64,000 bases of DNA, taken from contig CANJMF010000004.1 of assembly GCA_947475895.1 (NCBI GenBank), positions 124,001 through 188,000 on the forward strand, written 5' to 3'. Both the position numbers and the translations under genes were made by a program. Each line of letters begins with the position of its first letter. The stretch's first letter is position 1. The notes beneath the pieces are model-generated. The model was not told the DNA's origin. It was given only the letters and a program-made list of their open reading frames with translations, and made no database searches. Shown here one piece after another: positions 37,059 through 46,746 of the stretch. The DNA comes from Fidelibacterota bacterium (GTDB taxonomy: Bacteria; Pseudomonadota; Alphaproteobacteria; Rhodospirillales; Rhodospirillaceae).

Positions 37059-39137
37059 GTGCAGAAAAATTGCTGTGGTCATCCGAACCACAAGCGGTGG
37101 CCCGTTTTGTTTGCCCCGCTTTTCGTCGTCTCCATTGTCACCAACGTTGCCGCTGCAGAGCGCTTTGAAACCGTGCGCTTGCCGGACTTGTCGGCTTACG
37201 ACTGCGCAAGCGTCGACAAAGCCACGGCGCCGTCCGAACGGCACATGGGGCAAGTCATTCAGGGCCAATACTACGACTGGCACGCGATCTACGGGACGGT
37301 TGGCGGTAAGCCGCGTTTGATTTGCATCAGTGTTGATAAGCCCACCGCGCATCAGTTGACGCGCGACGAAGCCACCGCTTTTCTCACATCTTCCGCCGCC
37401 ATCGGCCGACCTAACCCGGGGAACACAAATTCCGCGCGCTCATCGCAGGGCCCCAGCGCCGACATGCCGGAAGAACCCGACAACGTGCGGCCCATGCCCA
37501 AAGGCGTGAAGCGGCCGTCGAACGCTGCGTCGGAGCAACCGCAAAGCACGACGCCCGACGAATTGCCACCGCGCCCCGCCATCAAGAATTTCGGCGACGT
37601 TTCGCAAGACGCGGTCAAACCGCGCGCGGCGCTGGAGAGCCAGAAGAGCACGCGCGCCCAGAGCGCGCTTGAGACTCCGGCGGCCATCGGCGTCGATGAC
37701 CGCGTGGTCGTCAGCAATACGCGTTCTTACCCGTGGAACACGATCGGCTATCTGTCGATCACCTATCCGACCGGCGCGAGTTTTCGCTGCAGCGGCACTT
37801 TGGTCAGTCCGTATGTGGTGCTCACCGCGGGGCACTGCCTTCACGATAAGGATCTTGGCGGGTACGTCGCGTCGGCACGTTTTTATCCTGGCCAATATCA
37901 AGCAACATTGGGCGACAATGCGCCGATCCGTCCCTACGGCGGAAAATCCGACGTGGCGAGTGTCAACGTGACTCAGACATGGACGCAGATTTCAGGCGAG
38001 GATGCGTATCCCGTCACCGATTATAAAAACGACTTCGCGTCGATTCAGTTCAAGACTGCGTTCACCTTCACCGACACTTTCATGCCGGTGATCTACGGCA
38101 GCACGGGAACCACCGCGGTCAACGCCGGCTATCCGGGCGTCGTTCAGAGCACCAACAATTACGGCATGTATACCGATATCGGCAGCGACATCAGCGGTAA
38201 CTTCCTGCGCAACAATCACGTACGAGAATTCTCGCTCGATGCCACGGGCGGCGATTCCGGCAGCCCGTTCTTTTTCGTCGATCCGGAAACAGGTCAGCGG
38301 TCCGTCGTCGGTTCGCTTTCGTATTCCGACGACTTCGACGATGATTCGGGCGGACCTTGGTACGATTCGTGGAACAAGGGTTTGCTGAGTACATGGATCG
38401 CGTGGACGCCGGCGACGGCGACGGCGGGTTCTGTCGCAGGCTTGCGTGTGCCCAGCGTATTCCCAAGTTCGTGGCGGGACATCGAATCGCATTTGCGGTT
38501 CTATAACGGCGGCACGAGTGCCGGCACGGTGCAAGTCACCTTCGCCGACGCCGCGACGGGAACCGCGCTTTCTACATGGACGAGCCCCAACATCCCGGCG
38601 GGCGCTTCGCCGCAGTACTACATCAAGACGTTGGAAAACGCGGCGACGCCTGCCATCGTCACGAAACCGACATTCTATACATTGTCGGTGCGCTCCACTT
38701 TCAGCGGGCTCTTTCAGTATGTGATCTATCAGGTACCGCAGCAGTCGGTTCTGAACTTGAGTACGTGCGATACGGGCGCGACCACCAGTCCGCTGGTGCT
38801 GCCTTCGGTCAATTCCTCAACCTTAAGCGGGTATCCCAGCTCGGTCGGTATCCATAACACCGGAACGTCGAACATCACGGTGACGCTTGGCATCTACGAC
38901 GCCGATACCGCGCAACGTCTGGGCACCTATACCAGCCCGACCATTCCGGCCAATGGTCAGTTCCTGATCCATGTGCCCGACCTTGAAACATCGGCGCACG
39001 TAAAGCCGACGTCGCAGCAGTATTACTATGTGCTGAAAGCCGACAGCGCCTTCACGGGCTATCTCCAGTCGTACAGCACGAACGCGGCCAGTGGCACGAT
39101 CACCGACACGACAACGATGTGCACGTTATCACCGTAA
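37059..39137 (+). CDS. Large secreted trypsin-like serine protease with two C-terminal repeats
   Basis: 692 residues. The start GTG 37059 has an AAAGGGG site 9 bases ahead. Residues 14-33 form a signal peptide (PVLFAPLFVVSIVTNVAAA). Residues 115-210 are a low-complexity Pro/Ser linker. The S1/V8-like protease domain spans about 225-450 with H259 (LTAGHC), D325 (KNDFASIQF) and S400 (TGGDSGSP), and a likely C244-C260 disulfide. Two homologous domains of about 110 residues follow (462-570 and 578-688), sharing TSPNIPAG/TSPTIPAN and each ending in a Cys. It acts outside the cytoplasm; its target is unknown. Convergent with folA, 3 bases between the genes. Confidence 0.82.
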   Translation: MQKNCCGHPNHKRWPVLFAPLFVVSIVTNVAAAERFETVRLPDLSAYDCASVDKATAPSERHMGQVIQGQYYDWHAIYGTVGGKPRLICISVDKPTAHQLTRDEATAFLTSSAAIGRPNPGNTNSARSSQGPSADMPEEPDNVRPMPKGVKRPSNAASEQPQSTTPDELPPRPAIKNFGDVSQDAVKPRAALESQKSTRAQSALETPAAIGVDDRVVVSNTRSYPWNTIGYLSITYPTGASFRCSGTLVSPYVVLTAGHCLHDKDLGGYVASARFYPGQYQATLGDNAPIRPYGGKSDVASVNVTQTWTQISGEDAYPVTDYKNDFASIQFKTAFTFTDTFMPVIYGSTGTTAVNAGYPGVVQSTNNYGMYTDIGSDISGNFLRNNHVREFSLDATGGDSGSPFFFVDPETGQRSVVGSLSYSDDFDDDSGGPWYDSWNKGLLSTWIAWTPATATAGSVAGLRVPSVFPSSWRDIESHLRFYNGGTSAGTVQVTFADAATGTALSTWTSPNIPAGASPQYYIKTLENAATPAIVTKPTFYTLSVRSTFSGLFQYVIYQVPQQSVLNLSTCDTGATTSPLVLPSVNSSTLSGYPSSVGIHNTGTSNITVTLGIYDADTAQRLGTYTSPTIPANGQFLIHVPDLETSAHVKPTSQQYYYVLKADSAFTGYLQSYSTNAASGTITDTTTMCTLSP

Positions 39138-39140
39138 GCG

Positions 39141-39668
39141 TTAGCGCTCGAGCGTGATGAAGGTGAAGGCCGGGCCGTCGGGCGTTTCGGGCGCGTGGTC
39201 TTCGCGTGCGGTTTCGCGCCAATCACTAAAGTCGGTCGCGAGCACCGCGTCCCCGTCGTAGGCGCGGCGAATTTCGGTGAGATACACGCGCACGGCGTGG
39301 GGCAGGCTTTCGCGGAAAATCTCGGCACCGCCTATGACGGCAACTTCGCGCGCGCCGGTGCGATGCAAATCTTCGTACGCCAAAGCCAGAGCCGTCGCGA
39401 GGTCGTGGGCGACGATGACACCTTCGGCACGCCAAGCGGGGTCGCGCGTGACCACGATGTTGGTTCGGCGCGGTAAAGGTTTGCCGATGGAGTCGTAGGT
39501 CTTGCGGCCCATGATTACCGGCTTGCCGACCGTCAGCCTTTTGAAGTGCTGGAGGTCGGCGGAAATGTGCCAGGGCAGCTTATTGCCGACCCCGATAACC
39601 CCATTGGAAGCCCGGGCCACGACCAGGGAAATTCCGACGGGCGGTTCTGTTAAATCGCTAGAATTCAC
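39141..39668 (-). CDS. folA: Dihydrofolate reductase
   Basis: About 175 residues from GTG 39668, preceded by GGTGA; ATG 39716 would add 16 residues with no ribosome site. NADPH-dependent reduction of dihydrofolate. The family strings ISLVVARASNGVIGVGNKLPWHISADLQHFKRLT, IMGRKTYDSIGKPLPRRTNIV (seen in parts) and VIGGAEIFRESL are intact. It works with ThyA encoded 0.5 kb away, which makes dihydrofolate, though one small gene lies between them. Confidence 0.95.
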   Translation of the reverse strand: MNSSDLTEPPVGISLVVARASNGVIGVGNKLPWHISADLQHFKRLTVGKPVIMGRKTYDSIGKPLPRRTNIVVTRDPAWRAEGVIVAHDLATALALAYEDLHRTGAREVAVIGGAEIFRESLPHAVRVYLTEIRRAYDGDAVLATDFSDWRETAREDHAPETPDGPAFTFITLER

Positions 39669-39793
39669 GGATTCACCGGGGTTTTGCCCTAGATCGGACG
39701 CAGTGTGAGGGCACATTACAAGTTGAGAAAATAGCTTAACGCAAACGAAAACAGCATGTTAGTCTGCGGCATCATTCAGGAAGGGAGGTACCT

Positions 39794-40090
39794 ATGAAAA
39801 AATTCATCATTCTGGCGGCCACGACGGCAGCTCTCGGTTTCAGCGCCCAAGCATTTGCGGCGGATTGCGGCGTAACACCCGTAGCGCCCGCGCTGCCTGA
39901 CGCGGCGACGGCGAAGCCGGCTGAAGTCAACGCGACCGGCAAGCTCATCGAAACCTATGCCAACGACATGGATAAGTGGCAGGGCTGCATGGGCAAGATG
40001 ATCGACACGGAAATCAAGAAGAGCAACGACGTGATCGATAACTACACCAAGCTGGTTGCAACCGTGAAAGAGCGTACAACCAAGAAATAA
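39794..40090 (+). CDS. Small periplasmic protein, unknown
   Basis: 98 residues with a clear signal peptide (MKKFIILAATTAALGFSAQAFA, cleavage before ADCG). The mature 76 residues have two cysteines (C25 and C65) that may pair, a Pro/Ala stretch, and a helical amphipathic part (GKLIETYANDMDKWQGCMGKMIDTEIKKSND). I recognise no named family. A very strong ribosome site (GGAAGGGAGG) precedes the ATG and a strong terminator follows, which suggests high expression from its own promoter. Confidence 0.8.
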   Translation: MKKFIILAATTAALGFSAQAFAADCGVTPVAPALPDAATAKPAEVNATGKLIETYANDMDKWQGCMGKMIDTEIKKSNDVIDNYTKLVATVKERTTKK

Positions 40091-40109
40091 TCCCTTCGTG
40101 GGGTAAACA

Positions 40110-40150
40110 AACGCCGGCCCGCAAATCGCAGGCCGGCGTTTTGTTTTTTT
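40110..40150. terminator. Bidirectional rho-independent terminator
   Basis: Perfect 10-bp arms AACGCCGGCC and GGCCGGCGTT around an 11-base loop, followed by a T-rich tract. It ends the small periplasmic gene and, read the other way, overlaps the thyA stop at 40149. Confidence 0.93.
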
Positions 40151-40943
40151 AGACCGCCACTTTCGCCGCGATATGTGGATGCGGGTCGTAGCTTTCCAAT
40201 TTGAAGTCGGCGTAGTCGAAGCCGAAAATGTCCGTCACGGCCGGATTGATCGTGATGATCGGCAAAGTGCGGGGCGCACGGGCCAACTGGATGTGCGCTT
40301 GCTCGATATGGTTTGAATAGATATGCGCGTCGCCCAGGGTGTGCACAAAGTCGCCGGGCTTCAGGCCCACGACTTGCGCAATCATCAGCGTAAGCAACGC
40401 ATACGACGCGATGTTGAACGGCACGCCGAGGAAGATGTCGGCGCTGCGTTGATAAAGCTGGCACGACAGCTTTCCGTCCGCGACATAGAACTGGAACAAG
40501 CAATGGCACGGCGGCAACGCCATGCGGTCAACATCGGCCGGGTTCCACGCCGTTACAATGTGGCGACGGCTGTCGGGATTTTTTTTTAAACCCGCGATCA
40601 ATTTTGCGATCTGATCGATCTTGCCGCCGTCGCGCGTGGGCCATGATCGCCATTGGTAGCCGTAGACCGGACCCAGCTCGCCGGCTTCGTCGGCCCACTC
40701 GTTCCAGATGGAAACGCCGTTATCCTTCAGATAGCCGACGTTGGTGTCGCCTTTGAGGAACCACAACAGTTCATAAATGATGGATTTAACGTGGAGCTTT
40801 TTGGTGGTCAGGAGCGGAAAACCTGCGCCCAGATCAAAGCGCATTTGGTGCCCAAACACGCTGAGCGTGCCCGTGCCCGTCCGGTCGGATTTCTTGGCGC
40901 CGGTCCGCAAAACATGGTCGAGGAGGTCGAGATATTGCTGCAT
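40149..40943 (-). CDS. thyA: Thymidylate synthase
   Basis: A 264-residue enzyme, the same length as E. coli ThyA, that methylates dUMP using methylene-THF. The catalytic cysteine is C146 ([14 protein letters not shown]), with [19 protein letters not shown]-type folate contacts and the dUMP-binding [14 protein letters not shown] and [15 protein letters not shown]. Its start faces the ssrA promoter. Confidence 0.98.
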   Translation of the reverse strand: MQQYLDLLDHVLRTGAKKSDRTGTGTLSVFGHQMRFDLGAGFPLLTTKKLHVKSIIYELLWFLKGDTNVGYLKDNGVSIWNEWADEAGELGPVYGYQWRSWPTRDGGKIDQIAKLIAGLKKNPDSRRHIVTAWNPADVDRMALPPCHCLFQFYVADGKLSCQLYQRSADIFLGVPFNIASYALLTLMIAQVVGLKPGDFVHTLGDAHIYSNHIEQAHIQLARAPRTLPIITINPAVTDIFGFDYADFKLESYDPHPHIAAKVAV

Positions 40944-40976
40944 GGCCTTGTTATAGCGCCCCTTCCGGCCCCCCGG

Positions 40977-41005
40977 TAGCCAAACGGGTGCAAGAGACTT
41001 ATATT
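40977..41005 (+). promoter_or_regulatory. Probable sigma-70 promoter of ssrA
   Basis: TAGCCA (40977-40982) and TATATT (41000-41005) are spaced 17 bases apart. The implied start near 41012 falls just before the acceptor piece of the tmRNA. Confidence 0.6.
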
Positions 41006-41011
41006 AGTGAC

Positions 41012-41320
41012 GCCGCGCAAGCGGACATGGCGCTAAACCTGCTGTGGCATAGACGTAGCGGACCCGGGGGCAGTACCCGGCGCCTCCACCATTTTACCGG
41101 CGGCTTTCAAAGCCGGTGCCATGGGGGCGAAACAGGCTCGACGTGCGTAGTAAAGACAGTAGCTGTTCCCGGCATGGTACCGCCGTTATCGGGCCATATC
41201 TAAAAGTGCCAACGACAACGTTGCACTCGTTGAGAACGTCCGCCTCGCCGCCTAACGGCCGCTAGGTAATACGTTCAAAGCGCGGTTCGGGGGGGCACCG
41301 GGCAACAGAAGCCCCCCCAC
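41012..41320 (+). ncRNA. ssrA: tmRNA, circularly permuted two-piece form
   Basis: The acceptor piece comes first, with a T-arm hairpin (CCGGGGGCAGTACCCGG) and the encoded CCA at 41089-41091. An excised loop of 31 bases with its own hairpin follows. The coding piece starts at 41123 with GGGGGCGAAACAGGCTCGAC. GGGGGCG pairs with CGCCTCC of the acceptor piece to rebuild the tRNA-like stem. The tag frame is 41208-41255. The 3' part has a perfect 8-bp hairpin (41289-41318) enclosing ACCGGGCAACAGAA. The permuted order is typical of alphaproteobacteria. End points are approximate. It rescues stalled ribosomes. Confidence 0.95.
41208..41255 (+). other. tmRNA proteolysis tag reading frame
   Basis: The resume codon GCC begins 15 codons, ANDNVALVENVRLAA, followed by TAA. 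With the alanine carried by the tmRNA itself the tag is AANDNVALVENVRLAA. The AANDN start is common to many tags and the LAA end is the ClpX recognition tail. Confidence 0.93.
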
Positions 41321-41479
41321 TTTCTCCTGAGTGGCGAAACGTCGCCCGACGGCGTTTTGCGAGTCGCATAGGCCCAGTTGCGAGCCAATTGTTGCATACA
41401 CGCGCGCTTTTATTTATGGCACGCACACGCATCAAACACATAAAACCCCATTGAACCCCTTTACGGTCCCAACGAGAAT

Positions 41480-42076
41480 ATGGCGATGGACATCACGACG
41501 CTAAGTTACGAACGAATGGTTGAGGACGCCTTGCGCGGCGTCTTGCGCCAGGCTTTGCGTATTACGGAGGCCCAAGGCCTGCCGGGCGCACACCATTTTT
41601 ATATTACGTTCGAAACGACCCACCCTGAGGTGAACATCGCACCGAGCTTGAAAGCGCTGCACCCCAACGAAATGACCATCGTGCTGCAGCATCAGTTCTG
41701 GGATCTGCATGTCTACGAAGACTATTTCGAGATCACGTTGAGCTTCTCGGGCGTCAGTCAGAAGTTGGTTGTCCCCTTCTCGGCCGTGACCGCCTTCGCC
41801 GATCCGCACGCGAAATTCGGACTGCAGTTCCATGTCGAGTTCGAGGAACAGACCGACGCCATCGACGAAGATGGTGACGACGAGGATCAGGACGATGACG
41901 CGGGCGACCCGCCACTGGAGATCGTGACGGAAGACTCCATGCCGGTCGATTCTGCAAAGGTGACCAAACGTCTCAAAACGAGCCGCAAGACCAGCGGCCT
42001 CGCGGTTGTGAAGCCCGCGGACGAGGAAGGCGGGGTCGGTAACGTCGTCACGTTGGACGCGTTCCGTAAGAAATAA
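41480..42076 (+). CDS. sspB: SspB, ClpXP adaptor for ssrA-tagged proteins (alphaproteobacterial type)
   Basis: 198 residues. The N-terminal 130 residues form the tag-binding domain (LSYERMVEDALRGVLRQAL, HHFYITFETTHPEV, PNEMTIVLQHQFWDLHVYEDYFEITLSF seen in parts). An acidic linker (DEDGDDEDQDDDAGD) follows, and the protein ends in VVTLDAFRKK, the short motif that docks to ClpX. It delivers tmRNA-tagged proteins to ClpXP. Its gene lies only about 160 bases after ssrA. ATG 41486 is an alternative start. Confidence 0.95.
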   Translation: MAMDITTLSYERMVEDALRGVLRQALRITEAQGLPGAHHFYITFETTHPEVNIAPSLKALHPNEMTIVLQHQFWDLHVYEDYFEITLSFSGVSQKLVVPFSAVTAFADPHAKFGLQFHVEFEEQTDAIDEDGDDEDQDDDAGDPPLEIVTEDSMPVDSAKVTKRLKTSRKTSGLAVVKPADEEGGVGNVVTLDAFRKK

Positions 42077-42122
42077 GCTGGCACGCAGACGAACGTCGCT
42101 TCGGCCTTAAGGGGGGTCGCAC

Positions 42123-43733
42123 ATGTTGGATTCCGCATTCTCCGAGATTTTTCCGCTCGGGCCTGACGAAACGCCTTACCGCAAGCTGGGCAGTGACGGC
42201 ATCGCCGTCGATAAATTTCGCGGCCAAGACATTGTGGTCGTGGCGCCTACAGCCATCACGCAATTAACGGCGGAAGCCTTCCGGGATTTGTCGCACCTGT
42301 TGCGCCCCGGCCATTTGAAACAACTGCGTAAGATCATGGACGATTCGGAAGCGTCACCGAACGATCGCTTCGTGGCGCTGGAGCTCTTGAAGAACGCGAA
42401 TATTTCGGCGGGCTTCATTTTGCCTATGTGCCAGGACACCGGCACCGCGATCGTGATGGGCAAGAAGGGCCAAAACGTTTGGGTCGACGGCGATGAAAGC
42501 CTCGCCATCAGTGAAGGTGTGGCTGACGCTTATGCGAAACTGAACCTGCGTTATTCGCAGATGTCGCCGGCATCGCTGTTCGAGGAAAAGAACACCGGCA
42601 ATAATCTGCCCGCGCAGATCGATCTGTTCGCGATTCCGGGCGGCGCTTACAAATTTATGTTCATGGCCAAGGGCGGCGGCTCGGCCAATAAGACGTATCT
42701 CTTCCAAAAAACCAAGGCCGTGTTGAACAAAGCCGGCTTGCGCAAATTTTTGGAAGAAGAAGTGAGGAACCTCGGCACCTCTGCATGCCCGCCTTATCAC
42801 CTCGCTATCGTCATCGGCGGCATGTCGGCTGAAATGACGTTGAAGACCGTGAAACTGGCCTCGTCGCGGTATCTTGATACGCTACCGACCAAAGGCGGTC
42901 CGCACGGTCAGGCGTTCCGCGACTTGGAGATGGAAGCCGAAGTGCTGGAAATGACCCGCACTTTGGGCATTGGCGCGCAATTCGGCGGCAAATATTTCTG
43001 CCATGACGTGCGTGTGATCCGCCTGCCCCGCCACGGCGCCTCGTGCCCGGTGGGCATCGGCGTGTCGTGCTCCGCCGACCGCCAGGCCTTGGGCAAGATT
43101 ACCAAGGACGGCATTTACGTCGAGCAGCTAGAGACCAATCCGGCGCAATATCTGCCGGAAGTGCGCGAAGACAAACTCTCGGGCGATGTGATCAAGATCG
43201 ATCTCAATCGACCTATGGACGAGATCCGCAAAATCCTCAGCCAGTATCCGACCAAGACGCGCGTGTCGTTGTCGGGCCCCATGGTTGTTGCGCGCGACAT
43301 CGCGCATGCGAAATTGAAAGAACGCATCGATCGCGGCGAAGGCCTGCCGGAATACTTCAAGCAACACCCGGTTTATTACGCAGGGCCTGCAAAGACGCCC
43401 AAAGGCTATGCCTCGGGCGCGTTCGGGCCGACGACGGCGGGGCGCATGGATGCGTACGTTGACGACCTGCAAGCCCACGGCGGCTCGATGGTTATGCTCG
43501 CGAAGGGCAATCGTTCGAAGGCTGTGACGGAAGCGTGCAAAAAGCACGGTGGGTTTTATCTGGGCTCCATCGGCGGCGCGGCCGCGATGCTGGCCGAGAA
43601 ATCCATCAAAAAGGTGGAAGTGGTCGAGTATCCCGAACTCGGCATGGAAGCCATCTGGAAAATCGAAGTGGAAGACTTCCCCGCATTCATCGTCGTGGAC
43701 GACAAGGGCAACGACTTCTTCAATCAGCTTTAA
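42123..43733 (+). CDS. fumA: Fumarate hydratase, class I (4Fe-4S)
   Basis: A 536-residue enzyme that interconverts fumarate and malate with an oxygen-sensitive 4Fe-4S cluster. The three cluster cysteines fit C103 (PMCQDTGTA), C222 (GTSACPPYH) and C316 (GIGVSC), with the same spacing as in characterised class I fumarases. The C-terminal domain ends [15 protein letters not shown], which is typical. It is the long single-chain form. The gene follows sspB by 46 bases with GGGGGT ahead of the ATG. A second, iron-free fumarase (fumC) lies 1.4 kb downstream. Confidence 0.95.
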   Translation: MLDSAFSEIFPLGPDETPYRKLGSDGIAVDKFRGQDIVVVAPTAITQLTAEAFRDLSHLLRPGHLKQLRKIMDDSEASPNDRFVALELLKNANISAGFILPMCQDTGTAIVMGKKGQNVWVDGDESLAISEGVADAYAKLNLRYSQMSPASLFEEKNTGNNLPAQIDLFAIPGGAYKFMFMAKGGGSANKTYLFQKTKAVLNKAGLRKFLEEEVRNLGTSACPPYHLAIVIGGMSAEMTLKTVKLASSRYLDTLPTKGGPHGQAFRDLEMEAEVLEMTRTLGIGAQFGGKYFCHDVRVIRLPRHGASCPVGIGVSCSADRQALGKITKDGIYVEQLETNPAQYLPEVREDKLSGDVIKIDLNRPMDEIRKILSQYPTKTRVSLSGPMVVARDIAHAKLKERIDRGEGLPEYFKQHPVYYAGPAKTPKGYASGAFGPTTAGRMDAYVDDLQAHGGSMVMLAKGNRSKAVTEACKKHGGFYLGSIGGAAAMLAEKSIKKVEVVEYPELGMEAIWKIEVEDFPAFIVVDDKGNDFFNQL

Positions 43734-43761
43734 TTGATACTCTTCATTGGCGAGGAATTCC

Positions 43762-44499
43762 GTGACCACCAGAACCATCGACATCAAAACAGCCGACGGC
43801 ATTTGCGACACTTACGTTTCTTATCCCGATGCGGGTGGTCCGTTTCCGGCGGTGTTGTTTTACATGGACGCCATCGGCGTGCGCCCTGTGCTGAACCAGA
43901 TGGCGGATCGGATGGCGGCAGCGGGCTTTTACGTCATCCTGCCGAACGTCTTCTATCGTTCAGGCCGCGCGCCAGTGATGGAGCCGACGACCGTTTTCTC
44001 GCCCGAGAATCTACCGAAACTGATGGCGCTGATCGGCGGCATGCCGCCGGATAAGGTCGTCAACGACGCCGGAACGTATTTGGATTTTCTGTCGCAGCAA
44101 AAAGAAGTGAAGCCGGGCAGCAAAGTTGTCACCACGGGTTATTGCTTCGGCGGCACCATGTCGGTGCGCACAGCCGCGGCATTCCCCGAACGCGTCGCGG
44201 CGGCGGCGGCTTATCATGCCGGCGGCCTTGTGACGGACGATCCTAAGAGCCCGCACAAATTGTTGGGCTCTGTTAAGGCCGAACTTTATTTCGGCCACGC
44301 CGATAACGATCCGTATGCATCGCCCGAGCAAGTCAAAACGCTGGAAGCAGCTCTCGCCACGGCAGGTGTGAAGTCTAAATCAGAACTTTATCCGGGTGCC
44401 GCGCACGGGTTCACGATGATCGATCTGCCGATGCACAACGCGGCGGCGGAGAAAAAACACTGGGACACCCTCCTCTCGCTATTTAAGCGAAACACGTAG
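43762..44499 (+). CDS. Dienelactone hydrolase family protein
   Basis: A 245-residue alpha/beta hydrolase. The triad fits C128 (GYCFGG, nucleophile cysteine as in dienelactone hydrolase), D181 or D183 (GHADNDPY) and H215 (GAAHGF). Natural substrate unknown; most family members outside aromatic degradation clusters are uncharacterised esterases. GTG 43762 is chosen because GAGGAA lies just ahead. Placed 28 bases after the class I fumarase and 9 before the next hydrolase. Confidence 0.9.
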   Translation: MTTRTIDIKTADGICDTYVSYPDAGGPFPAVLFYMDAIGVRPVLNQMADRMAAAGFYVILPNVFYRSGRAPVMEPTTVFSPENLPKLMALIGGMPPDKVVNDAGTYLDFLSQQKEVKPGSKVVTTGYCFGGTMSVRTAAAFPERVAAAAAYHAGGLVTDDPKSPHKLLGSVKAELYFGHADNDPYASPEQVKTLEAALATAGVKSKSELYPGAAHGFTMIDLPMHNAAAEKKHWDTLLSLFKRNT

Positions 44500-44508
44500 G
44501 CAGTTTAG

Positions 44509-45126
44509 GTGGCCGTTGAACTTCTTTGGAACGGCCCGCAAAAATCGCGGCTGACCATCGCCCTCGCCCACAGTGCGGGGGCGCCCATGGACACGCCGTT
44601 CATGGAATTCTTTGCCGAGGGTTTTGCTGGGCTGGGCTACCGCGTGGCGCGGTTCGAATTTCCCTTTATGGCGGCGCGGCGCAAAGGCGGCCACCGCAAA
44701 CCGCCCGACCGCCAGCCGGTGATGCTCGACATCTGGCATGAGGTCATCGCCCAGATTGGGTCGGACGCCTTGGTCATCGGCGGTAAATCCATGGGCGGAC
44801 GCATGGCAAGCCTGATCGCCGACGAGGTAAAAGCGCGCGGCCTCTTGTGCCTGGGGTATCCGTTTTACGGCGCCGGGCGGAGGGATACGTCGCGCATCGA
44901 ACATCTCCTGACGCTCCAAACACCCACGCTCATCTGCCAGGGGACGCGTGACGCCATGGGCGGATTCGAGGACATCAGCGCACTGAAACTGGCGGAATCG
45001 ATCCAGATTCATTGGGCGGAGGACGGCGATCACGACCTGAAGCCCCGTCAAAGGGTCGGCAAAACACATGACCAAAATTTGACAGGCGCCCTTGACGCGG
45101 CGGAGGCATTTCTCGCTACTCTATAG
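44509..45126 (+). CDS. KANL3/TEX30-like alpha/beta hydrolase
   Basis: 205 residues from GTG 44509. The start [31 protein letters not shown], the nucleophile elbow [11 protein letters not shown] with S94, GTRDAMG with D148 and DGDHDLKP with H175 match the KANL3/TEX30 hydrolase-like group. Function is not known for bacterial members. It lies 9 bases after the dienelactone hydrolase and 23 bases before fumC, so all are likely co-transcribed. Confidence 0.85.
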   Translation: MAVELLWNGPQKSRLTIALAHSAGAPMDTPFMEFFAEGFAGLGYRVARFEFPFMAARRKGGHRKPPDRQPVMLDIWHEVIAQIGSDALVIGGKSMGGRMASLIADEVKARGLLCLGYPFYGAGRRDTSRIEHLLTLQTPTLICQGTRDAMGGFEDISALKLAESIQIHWAEDGDHDLKPRQRVGKTHDQNLTGALDAAEAFLATL

Positions 45127-45149
45127 CCCTGATTTGCTCACGAGGGACA

Positions 45150-46541
45150 ATGGCCACGCGCACTGAAACCGACACCATGGGAGCCGTCGAGGTTCCCGAT
45201 GAACATTATTGGGGCGCGCAGACCCAACGCAGTATCGAAAACTTCAAAATCGGCGGCGAGCGCATGCCGGTGCCGTTGATCCGAGCCTTCGGCTTACAAA
45301 AGAAAGCCGCCGCGCTGGCCAATAAGACGCTGGGTGAGTTGCCCGCCGACATCGCCGACGCCATAGCAGCCGCCGCGACCGAAGTAGCCGAAGGCAAACT
45401 CGACGACGAGTTTCCGCTCGTCGTGTGGCAGACGGGTTCCGGTACGCAGACCAATATGAACGCGAACGAAGTGATCGCGGGGCGCGCCAACGAAATGCTC
45501 ACGGGTAAGCGCGGCGGGAAGACGCCCATACACCCGAACGATCATGTGAACTGCAGCCAATCATCCAACGACAGTTTCCCCACGGTCATGCACATCGCGA
45601 CCGCTATAGAGCTGACGGGAAATTTGATGCCCGCACTGGAGCGTTTGCAGGACTCGCTCGACAACAAAGCGGACGCCTTCGACCGCATTGTGAAAATCGG
45701 CCGCACGCATTTGCAGGACGCCACGCCGCTGACGCTAGGTCAGGAGTTCTCGGGCTATTCAGCGCAGATCGCCTATAGCATCGAGCGCGTCAAAGCGACG
45801 TTGCAGCGTCTTTACAAATTGACTCAGGGCGGCACAGCCGTGGGCACCGGGCTGAATTCCAAGAAAAGCTTTCCGGAGAAATTTTGCACGGAGATGCGCA
45901 AGGCCGCGGAACTTCCATTTTGGCCGACGGCGAATTTCTTCGAAGGCTTAGCGTCGAACGACACCATGGTGGAAGTTTCGGGTGCGTTGAATACCATCGC
46001 CGTGTCGTTGATGAAGATCGCCAACGATATCCGGCTGCTGGGCTCGGGCCCGCGATCGGGCCTAGGCGAATTGATTCTGCCCGCCAATGAGCCGGGCTCG
46101 TCGATTATGCCGGGCAAAGCGAACCCAACCCAGGCGGAAGCGCTGACCATGGTTTGCGCGCAAGTGATGGGCAATCACACGACGGTGACGGTCGCGGGAT
46201 CGCATGGGCATTTGGAATTGAACGTCTTCAAGCCGGTGATCATCTACAACGTGCTGCAGTCAATTCGCTTGTTGGCGGACGCGGCGCGGAGTTTCCGCCA
46301 GCATTGCGTCAACGGCCTTAAGGCCAACGAAAAAGTTATCGCGCGCCACGTCGAAAATTCGTTGATGCTGGTAACGGCGTTAGCGCCGCATATCGGCTAC
46401 GACAAATCCGCCGAAATCGCTAAGAAGGCGCACGCCGACGGATCGACGTTGAAAGAATCGGCGTTGAAGTCGGGTTACGTCACGGCCGAGCAATTCGATG
46501 CGTGGGTCAAGCCGGGCGATATGATCGCGCCTCATGACTGA
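45150..46541 (+). CDS. fumC: Fumarate hydratase, class II
   Basis: A 463-residue enzyme of the fumarase/aspartase superfamily without iron, stable to oxygen. The signature [16 protein letters not shown], the substrate-site strings [13 protein letters not shown] and [18 protein letters not shown], and [20 protein letters not shown] are complete. An AGGGACA-like site precedes the ATG. A class I fumarase is encoded in the same cluster, so the cell can switch forms with iron or oxygen supply. Confidence 0.97.
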   Translation: MATRTETDTMGAVEVPDEHYWGAQTQRSIENFKIGGERMPVPLIRAFGLQKKAAALANKTLGELPADIADAIAAAATEVAEGKLDDEFPLVVWQTGSGTQTNMNANEVIAGRANEMLTGKRGGKTPIHPNDHVNCSQSSNDSFPTVMHIATAIELTGNLMPALERLQDSLDNKADAFDRIVKIGRTHLQDATPLTLGQEFSGYSAQIAYSIERVKATLQRLYKLTQGGTAVGTGLNSKKSFPEKFCTEMRKAAELPFWPTANFFEGLASNDTMVEVSGALNTIAVSLMKIANDIRLLGSGPRSGLGELILPANEPGSSIMPGKANPTQAEALTMVCAQVMGNHTTVTVAGSHGHLELNVFKPVIIYNVLQSIRLLADAARSFRQHCVNGLKANEKVIARHVENSLMLVTALAPHIGYDKSAEIAKKAHADGSTLKESALKSGYVTAEQFDAWVKPGDMIAPHD

Positions 46542-46746
46542 GGCGATCAAAAAACGCTCGGTGAATATCGCCGGGCATCGCACCAGCGTTTCCATTGAAG
46601 CACCGTTCTGGGATGCGTTGCGCGATATCGCCGAGCGTCGCGAAACGTCGGTCAACGCTCTCATCACCAGCATCGACACAGGCCGCGCCGGAAACCTTTC
46701 CAGCGCGGTACGTGTGTTTGTCCTGCGTGAGCTACAGAAAAATTAG
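46534..46746 (+). CDS. Ribbon-helix-helix domain protein
   Basis: 70 residues with the fold of the RHH_4 group: a beta strand [20 protein letters not shown] followed by [19 protein letters not shown] and a second helix [14 protein letters not shown] (shown in parts). These are small DNA-binding proteins whose targets are mostly unknown. The ATG lies inside the end of fumC (8-base overlap), so it is translationally coupled. Its stop overlaps the end of the acyl-CoA dehydrogenase gene on the other strand. Confidence 0.85.
   Translation: MTEAIKKRSVNIAGHRTSVSIEAPFWDALRDIAERRETSVNALITSIDTGRAGNLSSAVRVFVLRELQKN

Noticed and set aside
42123-43733. Reading the class I fumarase as a tartrate dehydratase
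   Set aside because: The single-chain length, three cluster cysteines and N-terminal sequence fit the long fumarase form, and no separate beta subunit gene follows.
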